Source of the DNA: Raphanus sativus
Taxonomy: Eukaryota; Streptophyta; Magnoliopsida; Brassicales; Brassicaceae
Length of the DNA stretch: 64,000 nt
Assembly: GCF_000801105.2 (NCBI RefSeq)
Contig: NW_026615423.1
Coordinates: forward strand, 1-64,000
Direction: 5' to 3'
Below, piece after piece: positions 12,784 through 24,450 of this stretch (its first letter is position 1; the number at the start of each line of letters is the position of its first letter). Made by a program: the position numbers and the translations under genes. The notes below the pieces were generated by a model, which searched no databases, was not told the DNA's origin, and worked only from the letters and a program-made list of their open reading frames with translations.

Positions 12784-14929
12784 ATGTGGGATCTAAACGA
12801 CTCACCCCACAAAACATTCAGACAAGAAGAATCTGAAGAGTTTTCTTATTCTTCACCGGGTAAACGGGTCGGATCTTTCTCAAATTCAAGTTCATCTGCT
12901 GTAGTCATCGAAGATGGATCCGATGATGATGAACCTAACCGGGTCAGACCCAACAACCCTCTTATCACCCATCAGTTCTTCCCGGAGATGGAATCTAGCG
13001 TAGGAGACGATGGTAGTGGTGGTCCCGGGTCAGGCTTTCCTCGGTCTCACTGGTTTGGTGTTAACTTTTCTCAGTCGGATCTAGCTACCGGATCATCGGT
13101 AGGTAAACCCGCAACTGTTGCTGCCGTGGTGGAGCCGGCACAGCCGTTAAAGAAGAGCCGGCGTGGACCAAGGTCAAGGAGTTCTCAGTATAGAGGCGTT
13201 ACGTTTTACCGGCGAACCGGAAGATGGGAGTCTCATATTTGGTAATTTAATTTTAGTAAAAAAAATCTCATCTTTTAATTTGATATAACCAATCATATTC
13301 AAATATCTTAATATAAAGTTTTTCATATGCTTTTCTGAAATTCAGGGACTGTGGCAAACAGGTTTACTTAGGTAATTTTACTCTCTTTTTCAGGTTTTTT
13401 CCTTCTTTTTTTTGTATTCTGCTGTTGAAAAATGTTTTCATATAAATAAAATCATTATTTCCCTGAATAGGTGGATTTGACACTGCTCATGCAGCTGCTC
13501 GGTATGTTTTCTTCTCTCATAGACCCTCTTTAATACTAAAAATATAAGCAAGACGTATTTAATCTTGAAAAGTCTTTTAATTTTTAAATTTCTCTTATTA
13601 TCTTATGTAGAGCATATGATAGAGCTGCTATTAAATTCCGTGGGGTAGAAGCTGATATCAATTTTAACATCGAAGATTATGATAATGACATGAAGCAGGT
13701 AACTCCTCTGTAACCAAAAAACGATGCAATCTATATATTGATTAATTGATAAGTAAAAATAACCTTAACATGTTGGTAGATGACGAATTTAACTAAGGAA
13801 GAGTTCGTGCACGTACTTCGCCGACAAAGCACAGGGTTCCCCCGAGGAAGTTCGAAGTATAGAGGTGTCACTTTGCATAAGTGTGGTCGTTGGGAAGCTC
13901 GAATGGGTCAATTCTTAGGCAAAAAGTACTTACATTAATAAAAAATCGTCGGTTTGTTTTCTTTATTATGCTAATAAATTTGTTATTGTAACGAGTTTTG
14001 ATTACTGGATCCTTCATTTTAGGTATGTTTATTTGGGTTTGTTTGATACCGAGGTTGAGGCTGCTAGGTAAACGTCTTCATCCCTGATTCAACAGCACAC
14101 ACTGTTAGAAAATACTAATCGTATAATGTTTTTATTTATTTAATAACTTCAGAGCTTATGATAAAGCTGCAATCAAATGTAATGGCAAAGACGCTGTGAC
14201 GAACTTTGATTCAAGCATATACAAGGACGAACTGAATGCCGGTAAAAGCAATTCAAATTATTCGTAGTTTTATATTTCTTTTAATCCTTGATTATATAGT
14301 AGAACTTGATTTCAAGATTTTGAATCTGTGTAGAGTCATCGGGGAATCCAATTCAACAAGATCATAACCTCGATTTGAGTTTGGGAAACTCGGTCAATTT
14401 GAAGCAAAAGGGTCAAGATATGCGGCTCAAGGTAAAGGTTTAATAGTTTATCAACAATTTTTTTACCTTTAGTTATATTATTTTGTTAAAGACATTTTTC
14501 TTTTTATTTAGATGAACCAACAAGATTCCTTCCACTCTAATGAGATTCTCGGACTAGGTCAAACCGGAATGGTTAACCATATCCCCAATTCAGTTCACCA
14601 AGTTAGTAAAAGACACAACAATCAACACCTAGTATTTGTTTAAATTTCAGTTGGTTCTGCTTTTTATAACAGCAATGTTTCTGTGTGGTGTAAAGTAGTT
14701 TCCGGGAAGCAGTAACATTGGGGGCGGCGGAGGAGGATTCTCGCTCTTTCCTGTGGTTGAGAACCACCGGTTTGATGGTCAGACCACCGCAAACCAAGTG
14801 TTGGCAAATGCTGCAGCATCATCAGGATTCTCTCCTCATAATCACAATCAGAGTTTTAATTCTACTCCTACTTCTCATCAAAATTGGCTGCAGACTAATG
14901 GCTTCCAACCTCCCCTCATGAGACCTTGA
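12784..14929 (+). CDS. AP2: APETALA2 floral homeotic transcription factor (left copy)
   Basis: Ten exons: 12784-13241, 13346-13371, 13471-13501, 13611-13698, 13780-13925, 14023-14067, 14153-14241, 14334-14431, 14512-14601, 14699-14929. They total 1302 nt (433 residues), and every splice site is GT-AG. The order is an N-terminal EAR motif (DLNDSP, residues 3-8), a Ser/acidic region, a nuclear localisation segment [14 protein letters not shown]2 domain 1 ([20 protein letters not shown] onward, with the [16 protein letters not shown] helix), a linker [21 protein letters not shown]2 domain 2 ([19 protein letters not shown] onward), a second EAR-like LDLSLGN, and a Gly/Asn/Gln-rich tail ending PPLMRP. 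AP2 specifies sepals and petals, represses AGAMOUS and affects seed size. The miR172 site sits in the last exon. It differs from the right copy by at least one residue (Lys against Glu before DELNA). Confidence 0.97.
14811..14831 (+). promoter_or_regulatory. miR172 target site in AP2 last exon
   Basis: Twenty-one bases beginning CTGCAGCATCATCAGG and ending ATTCT match the conserved miR172 complementary site of plant AP2-clade genes. It encodes the AAASSGF stretch of the C-terminal region. miR172 represses AP2 by both translation block and cleavage. The site is intact in both arms, so both copies should remain under this control. Confidence 0.95.
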
Positions 14930-16310
14930 ATCTTTAACTTCTAAGAAACAAATTCGGGGTAAAATGAACTTTTCAAGTTCCATATGTTCTTGGTCATTAA
15001 ATTAACTATCGGCTTTTTGTTTGTTATTTTCTCTTTAAACGTCATGTTAAGTTAGACTAAGAAAATTTCTCAAGAAATTAAATGGAATTAGTTTTCCTCG
15101 ATTGGGTTATATGTATACATATATTCACATGATGCTTGGATATATGGGAACTGGATAATTGTGTGATTTGAGATGTTCTGACTAAAAAGGTTGAGAAGAG
15201 ATTTGTCAATGAGTTGTCTTTTGTTGTTTTTTTCTCGATACCTATTTTTATTAAAAAAAATTCAAACGTTACTGCTAATATGACGCCTGCGCCAATCTAC
15301 ATATATGCTCAGTCCAACTTGTTTTATTATTCGTCTTTCATACCAATATTCAATTTATATGACCTGTTTTTTATTATTCCTCTTTCATACCAATATCTGT
15401 TTTTTAGGTCTTTAGTCTTCATATTATTTCAAACTTTGGATATTATGGTTTTATCTTTGAATATAAGAATCTTTGAGGGAAAAAATCTTCATCTTATTTC
15501 TATTGTCTTTCAAACTTTTCCCCGGATAACATCTATTTGAGAAATACTGTTTCACACAACATATCTAGTTATTCAAGTATATACTTTTCCTTTTGATACA
15601 TTTGTTTGATAAACTCTGGCTTAGCAGAAATCAAATCCTAAAATACTTCTATGTTCACTTTTGTAACCACAAACTCCTATAAATTGAGCACATTTAACTG
15701 GGATTCAAACTCATCAATCAGTGAAAAGGTACAACTATCTTTAACGGTTATAAAAAAGTCATAAAGAACAGTTGGGTTTAGTCAAAACATGTTTTTCCAC
15801 TTCCATTTGACAACTATTTTTTCATCAAGACTAGCACATTGTCATTGTCAAATTTCATGAAAAAAACATAGGAAAATATAAGTTGAAGTATCACTATTGA
15901 TGTTGAATATCATATATATACAAAATAAGAGAAGTGTGTTTCAAAAAAAAAAACAAAAAGAGAAGTTTCATCATAAACAAAAGAAGAGATGTTTAATAAT
16001 AATACATACATAATATGTTTCTCATGAGGAGTAATAATATAGTTGACCAAAAAAAAAAGAGGAGTAATAATATTAGAGTATTAAAATAAGAGAAGTGTGT
16101 TTAAAAAAATGCAAAATAAGAGAAGTTTCATCATAAACAAAAGAAGAGATGTTTAATCATCCATAGAAAATATGTTTCTCATCGTTTATACTATTAGAGT
16201 ATTTAAGTGAAAGTTTTTGTTGTCTATTTTGTAAGAAAACAGTGATATTTATGTTCTTACAGCATTAACGGTGAGGCGAGATAGAGAAACAGAAGTAGAT
16301 TGGTACTAAT
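14930..16310. other. AP2 3' flank
   Basis: AT-rich sequence containing the AP2 3' UTR, with no recognisable gene. The empty site of the right-arm hAT-like element is at 15871-15878 (GGAAAATA). Related blocks with GAGAAGTGTGTTT and TTCATCATAAACAAAAGAAG recur near 15930, 15960, 16090 and 16125, forming a degenerate tandem array that is also present in the right arm (about 53620-53810). Confidence 0.5.
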
Positions 16311-16315
16311 GTTTC

Positions 16316-16583
16316 TGTAAAGTAGAATAGAATAAAATATATTATTGTGTTGTGTTTAATATGAGAATACAAGACACATATATATATCGCTAACATTAAC
16401 ATAATGTTAACAATAGACAATGCTAACTTTCCTAAACACTTAATAGAAATATACTAAGAATATCTTGAGGTTAACTTGATCTTCAAGTCTTTCATTTTAG
16501 TCTTGAGGGTCTTCATGGGTTTTACGGGCTTCACAGACTTGGTCCGTAAGATACATATCTTCCGGCCCAACATATCTCTAATA
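16316..16583 (-). repeat. LTR (3' LTR on the minus strand)
   Basis: Starts TGTAAAG and ends CTAATA on the plus strand. Next to it is the polypurine tract complement CTCCCCCG. Nearly identical to 17362-17629. Confidence 0.93.
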
Positions 16584-17361
16584 CTCCCCCGCACGACAAA
16601 CGTGGGATGCAACACGCAAATCTGCAATCACAAAGCAGACTACGTATGTCGTGGACACTATGTCGAGGAAAACAAATCAGTAGATTCTTTCGGGAATAAA
16701 CTTCGACTTAGACAATGAGGGATGACAACTTCAGCTCTTCTTTGGTCTTGACAATGGGAATACATCCCGTGGGCGCAACTGCAGCTCCAAAAAACAATCG
16801 TCCTATCTCGGACAGTCCGTAACTTGGACTAAACAAATTGACCTAAAATCTTGAGCGTTTTACTAGAACTCCCCCGTAATAGTTAAACTATAACCAACAA
16901 TATTCCAAACTATGGAAAAATCAAAACAAATATTGAGACATTCTAAACTATAGAGTAAATCTCTTAAACTAACCCATGACCAATCATCTCCTAAAATATT
17001 CCCGTGACAAATATTGTAACAGGTTAACAAACCCAAACCCGAACCCTTCAAACTTAAAAACTTGTCAAAACCGTATGATAAATCAAGACCTTAGCTTAGC
17101 ATAATAATTATTGGATGTATCCAAATCAAGCTAGAAAAAAAAAACCATTAACCTTTTCTAATAACTATAACCAAACCCAATGACTTTAATATAAGGAACA
17201 AATCACGTGCACATTACTTCATGCTTTCACGTCATTATCCGGGTCATCTTCATCGTCAGTATCATCACCATCTTCTTCAGCATCGCCAACACCAACGATG
17301 TGCACCATCAAAGCGCGAAAGTTTTAATTTCGATCCCAAAGAATCGTCTGCTCTGATACCA

Positions 17362-17629
17362 TGTAAAATATAATAAAATATGATATATTATTGTGTTGTG
17401 TTTAATATGAGAATACAAGACACATATATATATCGCTAACATTAACATAATGTTAACAATAGACAATGCTAACTTTCCTAAACACTTAATAGAAATATAC
17501 TAAGAATATCTTGAGGTTAACTTGATCTTCAAGTCTTTCATTTTAGTCTTGAGGGTCTTCATGGGTTTTACGGGCTTCACAGACTTGGTCCGTAAGATAC
17601 ATATCTTCCGGCCCAACATATCTCTAATA
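17362..17629 (-). repeat. LTR (5' LTR on the minus strand)
   Basis: Starts TGTAAAATAT and ends CTAATA on the plus strand. The primer-binding-site complement GCTCTGATACCA (17350-17361) abuts it, fixing the element's orientation. Confidence 0.93.
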
Positions 17630-18124
17630 GTTTCCCTAGTGGAGTAAGAAAAAAAATTATTGCAGTTATTTCACGATCACACCAAAGAGTTTGAATGAAT
17701 ATCAACCGTAAGAAACCGTTATCTTCTTCCCTTTCAACACAAATCATATTCAAAGCTTTGAAACCGTGAGTTTAAAAATGAGAACAAATAATATTCCAAG
17801 GGTACAAACACTTCCACAAAAGAAAAAAATAATTCCAAGATTACTTAATGGTTATGAAAAAACAAGATCTTGGAAATATAAATTTAGTTAAAGAGAAAAA
17901 GAGGCAAACTAAAATTGGGGATTATTAGGGATGAGTGGTCATATTCAAGTAATGTACCCTTTGAATCAGTTTCTCTCTCTATCTCTCACAGTAACCCAAA
18001 AGAAGTCAGACATTGTTATAATGGTGAGAGAGACTTCTCGACTTCACTTCGTTTATCCTCTTTTAATTAAAAAGAGTTGCTTAAAAAAAGAGTTGTATTT
18101 TTTATTAAACGTCTACTATTCTTA

Positions 18125-18810
18125 GAGCATCTTCAAAAGAACTCTCTATTTTAGAGTTTGCAAAATTCTAAATTTGAAATTTCAATGTGTTTTTCTCCAA
18201 AAGAAAAACTTCAAACCTAACTTCAAAAGTATTTGTATTTTACACTATAGTCTATATATTTGTTATAATTAATATAAATCTATAAAACTTATTAAATAAG
18301 TAGCACATATATAAAAATAACACATTAATATTAATTAATAAAATCTTACAGTAAATATGTAAATTATAATATAAATACATAACCAAATAATAAACTACAA
18401 GAAAAGACACTACATTTTGAAGCTTGCAAAATTTCATATTTAAAATTTAAAGATGTTTTTAAAACTTCATATTTGAAATCTAAAAATGTTTTTAAACCCT
18501 GAAACTTCTTATTTTAAGGTTTTTGTTTAGTTTTATGTGTAAAACTAAAATATATGAAAACAAATATGAAATATTATAAAATATGACTTTTTAAGATTAA
18601 AAAATAAACAACAAAATATTTAAGAATCATAAAATATCATTGTAAGGATCAAAATGTAAATAAAAATGTGAAACTTCAAATTTGAAGTTTTGAGTAATGA
18701 CACTCTATATTTGAAGTTTCACTACTAAAAACTTCAAAGAAGTTTTGAAGTTTCCTTTTACAGAACAAAAACTTCAAAATATGAAGTTAAAAAGTGTCTT
18801 TTGGAGATGA
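18125..18810. mobile_element. MITE with GAGCATCTTC ends, left arm only
   Basis: A 686-bp insertion absent from the right arm, where TTA/CACTATTC is contiguous (complement near 52965-52972). The flanks are TTA (18122-18124) and TCA (18811-18813), read as a TTA duplication with one later change. Inverted termini are GAGCATCTTCAAAAGA and, on the other strand, TCATCTCCAAAAGA. The interior is rich in AACTTCAAATTTGAAG-like inverted motifs and has no coding capacity. TTA target and GAGCATCTCCAA-type ends are typical of plant PIF/Harbinger MITEs. Confidence 0.78.
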
Positions 18811-19934
18811 TCACACTATTCATGAAACCTTTCCTTATTTATTTGTTTTTTCTTTTCTTTGAAACTCATGAAACCTTTCCTAGAGTTTACTTTTATTCTG
18901 TATAATCCTCTCCTCCTTGAATCTTGGTTGGTTACGTTAGTAATAACTTAACTAGATTTTTGACATTCGCTTTGAAAACATAGAATTGTTTTTTATTTAT
19001 CAAAAATATATTAAAACATATTAAAACTAGACATATATATTTTATATATTTCACATTTCAATGTGCATAAATTTTTCTTTTTGACAATAAATATATTAAT
19101 ATATATATATTTTATTTAATTATATTTGTATTATTTAATTATTTGATTTTATCTATATTAATCTTATCTTATTACTTAGCAAAATCAGCATTGTACTCTC
19201 TGTCAAACTTTCTGTAGCTGCGATTGAGTAAATTCCTCTGTTTTTTTTAATGCAAGTACTTTCGACAAAAATTATTATTTTATACTGAAATTGATGGGGT
19301 ATATTATATCAAAATTTGCTATATATTTTATATTAATTAGGCCATCTTTTTGTCAAAACTTTTTTTGTCCATTGGCTATGTAGCATACTTACAAAATATC
19401 GATCGAATATATTGTGAGAGTTGAGTACGACGAAGCAATTACACACCATGCTTGTTATATCAGACTGTGTACAATGAAGTTGTGGCTGTAACTAGTAAAA
19501 TAATAAAAACTGATATAATTAAAGTAATGAAATGATATGAATGAAATTACAATAAAATAGAATAAAACTAATTTCATTTCTTCATAATCAAATTTATTAT
19601 AAGAATCATTTATTTTTAAAAATTTATGTATTTTATGAAATTGAATGGAATGAATATTTCAATCTATTCATATCAAATGATGATCTTTTCAGAATTAAAA
19701 GAATTAATAGAATAATTTCATATATATCATTTCATTCCAAAAATCAAAATCTAGATGCAGTATATGGCATTCACATGTCGTCACAACATTTTCTTTTTAA
19801 ATAACAACATATTTTGTAATTAATTTGAGAATATTCTGGATCTATGAAAATGTTCACACTAATCTTCGATACGAATACCAAGTGTAATTCATAGATAGAT
19901 TTTTTGGATAGTTTAATAGGTCAAATAAAAACTC

Positions 19935-19959
<25 letters not shown>
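19935..19959. repeat. (AT)n microsatellite
   Basis: Short run of AT dinucleotides. The right-arm counterpart (51797-51862) is far longer, about 33 units. Confidence 0.9.
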
Positions 19960-19966
<7 letters not shown>

Positions 19967-20112
19967 TAATTATATATTTATAGTTTAACGCAACAAATAG
20001 ATTGAACATATAATATTTAAGCGTTCCAAACTCATTTTTTCACCGCTTGACGACCAGGTCTTGGACAAGGACAACTTATTTGTTAGATCCAAATTTATCA
20101 TTTTAAATATTA

Positions 20113-20350
20113 TTCCCTCCGTTCCAATTTAATTGTCGTTGTAAGAAAAAAAATTCATTTCTAAATAAGTGTTGTTTAGAGTTTCAATGGAAAGTTTACT
20201 AAGAAGATTCTTCATTTTGTTTTTTTTTTGATTGAAATATGGTTAGGTATATAGGTGATTATGTTTTTATTTTGAAAACATACAAAATCATATGTTTTTT
20301 TTTATATGTGTGCATAAACCTAGAATGACAAATAAAATGAATGAATAGAG
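20113..20350. mobile_element. Stowaway-like MITE 1
   Basis: Begins TTCCCTCCGTTCC after a TA and ends GAATAGAG before TA. The CTCCCTCCGTT-type end and TA target are those of Tc1/mariner Stowaway MITEs. Interior text (AATTGTCGTTGTAAG, AAGTGTTGTTTAGAG) recurs in the two neighbouring copies. A counterpart is present in the right arm at about 51418-51656. Confidence 0.75.
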
Positions 20351-20487
20351 TATCAAAACTTATATCATTATTAAATAGCAACAGAAACCTTTAGAGTATT
20401 TCAAGAGACCTTTTAAAAATCGGCAACGCGTACACAAATATTCATATATGCACGCTTATATATCTCTCTGTTTCGAAATAATGTATA

Positions 20488-20728
20488 CTCCCTCTTTTCA
20501 GATTAGTTGTCGTTGTAGAGAAAAATTTTCGTTTCAAAATAAGTGTCGTTTTATGATTTTAATGCAAAGTTTATTAATAAAATTATTTCTATTTGTTTTT
20601 CTATTGATTGAAATATGGTTAGATGTATGAGTAATGATGTTTTTATTTTGAAAATATATAAAATTAAATGTTTTTTAAATCCGTGTGCACAAACTTAAAC
20701 ATGACAAGTAAAGTGAAAACGGAGAGAG
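20488..20728. mobile_element. Stowaway-like MITE 2
   Basis: CTCCCTCTTTTCAG follows TATA at 20484-20487. The far end GAAAACGGAGAGAG is followed by TATA, giving inverted ends and a TA target. The interior is homologous to the neighbouring copies. A counterpart lies at about 51045-51285 in the right arm, so insertion predates the split of the arms. Confidence 0.78.
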
Positions 20729-21959
20729 TATATTTTAGAGTTTTCACACTTCTTAAAAAAGTCACGTAAATTTTTGACAATAAATACATTATTTTCTCTG
20801 TTTAACTGTTTCTTATTATTTTTACTCAATTAAAATTTAGTAAATACAATTAATAATCATTGAAGTTTACAATTTGTCAATATTAATATACATTAAATCA
20901 TATAAAAATATAGATCTTTTGTAACCATTTTTTTTTTCTAAAATATTGATCATTCTCAAACAAATGGAGTGTATGCATGTGCGTTTGTTTTGGGCATGTT
21001 AAAAGAATTGTCTAGGGTTTGAAGGCAAGCGGAGATTAGTGTACGAGGAAGCGGTACGATGGACCAATGAATGCAGGCTTCCTGGGGAATTCGAAACTTT
21101 TTTTTTTTTTGTAACTAGTTTATAAAGTGGTGTAGTTTTAATAATACGATAAGGAACAGTTGGTCTATGAATATTGTCTGCAGAAGTTTAAATAAATAAA
21201 GTAAGTTCTTTAAGTACGTTATATGTAGTATTAAATTTAAGATGAACCTAATTTCGTCACTGAAGTCGTCACTTGAGAAATAAGATAATGGCATGAGGGC
21301 TAGTATTTTAATTTAATAGTTTTCTATAAGTGGCAAGAATTGTAGTCTCACGAGGATAATCGTGTTACTCAACTTGCCAGTACACTTCTTGATTGTTCTT
21401 AGTGCTTCAATATTAAATTCTCAATAGACAAAACTTTAACAAAATAGTTTTAAAAGATAAGTAACTAAACAATTAGTAGATATGCTGTTTTGCTTATGGA
21501 GTCCTCTAGAAAACCAACAACTTGCAAGAAATACCTAGAATATAAAACCGATAATCATTTTCCTATAATTCAAAATAACTTTTAACCACGATTGGTTAGT
21601 ACATTAGATGGAACAAATTTAAATTTATAATGTTCTGCTCTAATATTTTTAAAATATATCCTAGAGGAAGAAAATTTCATGTATGAGGTACATATGGGTA
21701 AGATGCATTCCTGTTCATCGTTTTCATAATGTGATCTTGGACAAGCATGTCACTATACTCAACTGTTTCAAATCTTAATTAGAATCGTCTCCGATCGAAC
21801 AAATTATAATAAAAAGTTGGAAGGATCAGATGGTGGACTTTCATAATGGTGGTGTTTGATATTGTTCTCCGTATAATTATCCATTGTGTAGATGACTATT
21901 TATAGTTATTATGATGCACTTTGACATGTTGCTATTTTTATTTATAATATTATATTTTT

Positions 21960-22178
21960 GTTTAATTTTAATTATCATTTTAGGTTTATTCACTCAGATT
22001 TTTTTTTTTGAAATATTTTCAAAATAAAAACACAGTTACCTATACACTTAATCTCATTTCAATTAATAGAAAAACAAATTGGTTAATATTTTTAATAAAT
22101 TTTATTATAAAATTATAAAACAACACTTATTAAAATGGAATTACTTTTACAATAACAACTAAACTGAAATGGAGAGAG
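21960..22178. mobile_element. Stowaway-like MITE 3, inverted and degenerate at one end
   Basis: Ends CTGAAATGGAGAGAG at about 22164-22178 before TA. It contains TTTTCAAAATAAAAACAC and CAATTAATAGAAAAACAAAT, matching MITEs 1 and 2 in reverse orientation. Its left end is degraded. Also present in the right arm at about 49600-49820. Confidence 0.65.
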
Positions 22179-22375
22179 TAATAAACAGAATCTCACTCCA
22201 ACCTAACCTCTATTTATTTTTATTTATTCAAAAATATATTGCTATTGTGATTTTATTTAGAAGAAAATTAACATTTCTCTATTATAGAAACATATTTTAT
22301 ATACTAGTGGTCCCTTGTTTTATTTTTTAGATTATGATTAAAATAAATATTTTCTAATGAAACATAATTTTTGTA

Positions 22376-23301
22376 TAAAAAATCATGCTTTTTATTATAC
22401 TTAATAGTCCTTTATATAAATTTCTAGTTTAAATATTGTCATATTTTCTGAAAAAACTTGCAAAAGTTAAAAATAATTTGGGTTAATTTTTAACTTTTCA
22501 AAAAAATAAAAGTATAACTTGTAAAATAAAAAAGAACACATCAATAAAATTCTTTTGAAGAAAAATAAAAAATACATCAGAGATAAATCCATCTTTATTA
22601 CATAGTTTCCCCATTTTACATAAAGACTTGGAAAATACATTAGAGACAGTTTAGTATGTTAGGATTACTTCGAATTCTAAATTTATTGGAATTCACCTGC
22701 CAAATATATATGTATCCACTTGGTACCAAATCATAGTAAAGATATTATATAAAAAAATTATATAAGAAATGAAGGATCATTACTCGGAATAGGGTCAGTA
22801 ATATAAACAAAATCATACTTTTTATCTACTTAATAGTTTTCTATATAAATTTCTAGTTTAGTTATTTTCATATTTTCTGAAAAAACTTACAAACGTTAAA
22901 TAATTTGGGTTAATTTTTAACTTTCAAAAATAAAAAGGTATAATTTGTAAAATAAGAAAAGAATACATCAAGAAAATTCTTTTTAGAAGAAAAATAAAAA
23001 GTACATTAGAAATAAATCCATCTTTATTATTGAGTTTTCCCATATTTCATAAAGACTAGGAGAATACATTAGTAACGGTTTAGTATGCTAGGATTACTTC
23101 GAATTCCAATAGCTTCATTCATTGGAATTCACCTACCACTAGTTTATGCAAAGGTAGGTGAACAAAACTTCGTGTATGCAAAGGTTAAATAATCAAATAT
23201 ATCTGTATCCACTTGGTACCGAATCATAATAAAAATATTATATCAAAAAATAATATAAGAAATGAAGGATCATTACTCGGGATAGGGTCAGTAATATAAA
23301 C
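22376..23301. repeat. Two-copy tandem duplication of about 430-500 bp
   Basis: Two long imperfect direct copies (about 22376-22801 and 22802-23301). Both contain TTCTAGTTTA, TTTTCTGAAAAAACTT, AATAAATCCATCTTTATTA, GGAATTCACCT and GGGTCAGTAATATAAAC in the same order. The second copy has about 65 bp extra near 23115-23195. It is conserved in the right arm (about 48520-49412). No coding sequence is seen. Confidence 0.8.
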
Positions 23302-24279
23302 AAGTCGTGAAATTAAATTAAAGGTGGTCCCAAAATTGGGGACATGTGTCTCTCATGCTTTGTCGAGAAAAACTCTAAACACGAAACAGACATTAGAGTA
23401 TTAGACTGTAAATGTATAGTATTACTACTATTACTACAGCGATGAGCGAACTCATGTTCTGCAGCAACTTTAGTAAACCTAAGAAAATTATAAAATACTA
23501 TCTGTTAAGTTATTCTTTAAGATCAGTTACGAAAAGGTTACAAAAAAAAAAAAGATCAGTTACGAAAAAAAAAAGTTATTCTTTAAGATCTCTTCTTTTG
23601 CATCGTATCTAAGAAACACTGTCTATTTTGCAGAGACAACGTAGACGATAGATTCGACCTCTTTTCACGAGAGTAGAAAACTCGCTGAAACAAATGACAT
23701 TTCTGTTGTTTGTTATATAAAGTGTATTTACCCTGCAAGATAAAGTTAAGTGTATTTACTTTTTACAGTCTGCCATTTCTTTTTCTTTTCGGCTTTGTTT
23801 CTTTTAATTGTGTATTGCCATTCAGGATGTCAGTTTCCATATTTAGAATATTAGTTCGATGCATCTTACTGTCCAAAAATATCGTGACAGGATAAAACGC
23901 AGAAAAGAAGGAAATTATAATGATATATAAAGGGGGATTAGTATGGAGGAATATAGTTAATTTTAACAAACGTGATAGGCAGTTATTTTTATTTTTTTTT
24001 GTAACTGGCCTTCTTAATTTAAATTGCAAAAAAGAAAATAAAATATTTACAATAGTCAAAGACACTAGTGCTAGGTCCAAAAACACTAGTGCTAGGGCCT
24101 TGCCCAATTAAAAACTCATATTATAATAATTTCCAGTCCAAGATTTATCTAAGCCCAAATAAAGTAGTAGTCTATAGTAACTTTTTCAGTTGATGGAAGT
24201 CGATGAAACCAGAGAGCGAGAGAAGCAAAGCGGTTTGTTCGATCGGGAGAGAGAATCTCATTCCTTAGCTCAGTCACTG

Positions 24280-24450
24280 TTACGTCATCTCAGATGATCT
24301 CCTTGGATTAGTGTCCCCGAAGCTCTGAAATTTATTTCTCACCTGGTGGTCAATGATCGAGAAGAGAGAGTCGATTGATCTGAACCGATTTGCATGGAAT
24401 CGCTGGTTCCTCTCATTCCAAATCCAGTATAGAATCGCTTGCCATCCTAG
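24280..24450 (-). pseudogene. Decayed LINE fragment: C-terminal zinc-binding region of a reverse transcriptase
   Basis: The minus strand reads 56 residues including LGWQAILYWIWNERNQRFH, FRSIDSLFSIIDHQVRNKF and FGDTNPR, then a stop. This W-x-ERN-x-R-x-H arrangement is the end of the zf-RVT region of plant non-LTR retrotransposons. A stop lies a few codons upstream and no reverse-transcriptase core is found, so it is a truncated remnant. The surrounding GC-richer DNA (24190-24530) is probably also LINE-derived. A copy in the right arm (47415-47585) keeps the same frame. Confidence 0.75.

Larger units (their letters stand above)
16316..17629 (-). mobile_element. Small non-autonomous LTR retrotransposon (TRIM-like), left arm only
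   Basis: A 1314-bp insertion with two 268-bp direct LTRs (16316-16583 and 17362-17629), flanked by the 5-bp duplication GTTTC (16311-16315 and 17630-17634). The right arm has the empty site (GAAAC at 53462-53466). Read on the minus strand, a primer-binding site TGGTATCAGAGC (complement of 17350-17361), matching the initiator-Met tRNA 3' end, directly follows the 5' LTR. A purine tract CGGGGGAG (complement of 16584-16591) precedes the 3' LTR. The 778-bp interior lacks gag or pol; one short acidic frame is visible on the minus strand near 17210-17300. By eye the LTRs differ only in a cluster within about 25 bp of one end, suggesting recent insertion. It must depend on an autonomous partner. Confidence 0.95.

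Noticed and set aside
15680..15725. GGGATTCAAACTC resembling a tRNA B box, possibly a SINE
   Set aside because: No A box, no tail and no target duplication could be found around it.
17350..17361. tRNA-like string GCTCTGATACCA
   Set aside because: It is the primer-binding-site complement of the LTR element. No cloverleaf surrounds it.
23763..24107. Open frame of 114 codons on the minus strand
   Set aside because: AT-rich, Leu/Phe/Ser-rich translation without family resemblance, and truncated to a shorter frame in the right arm.
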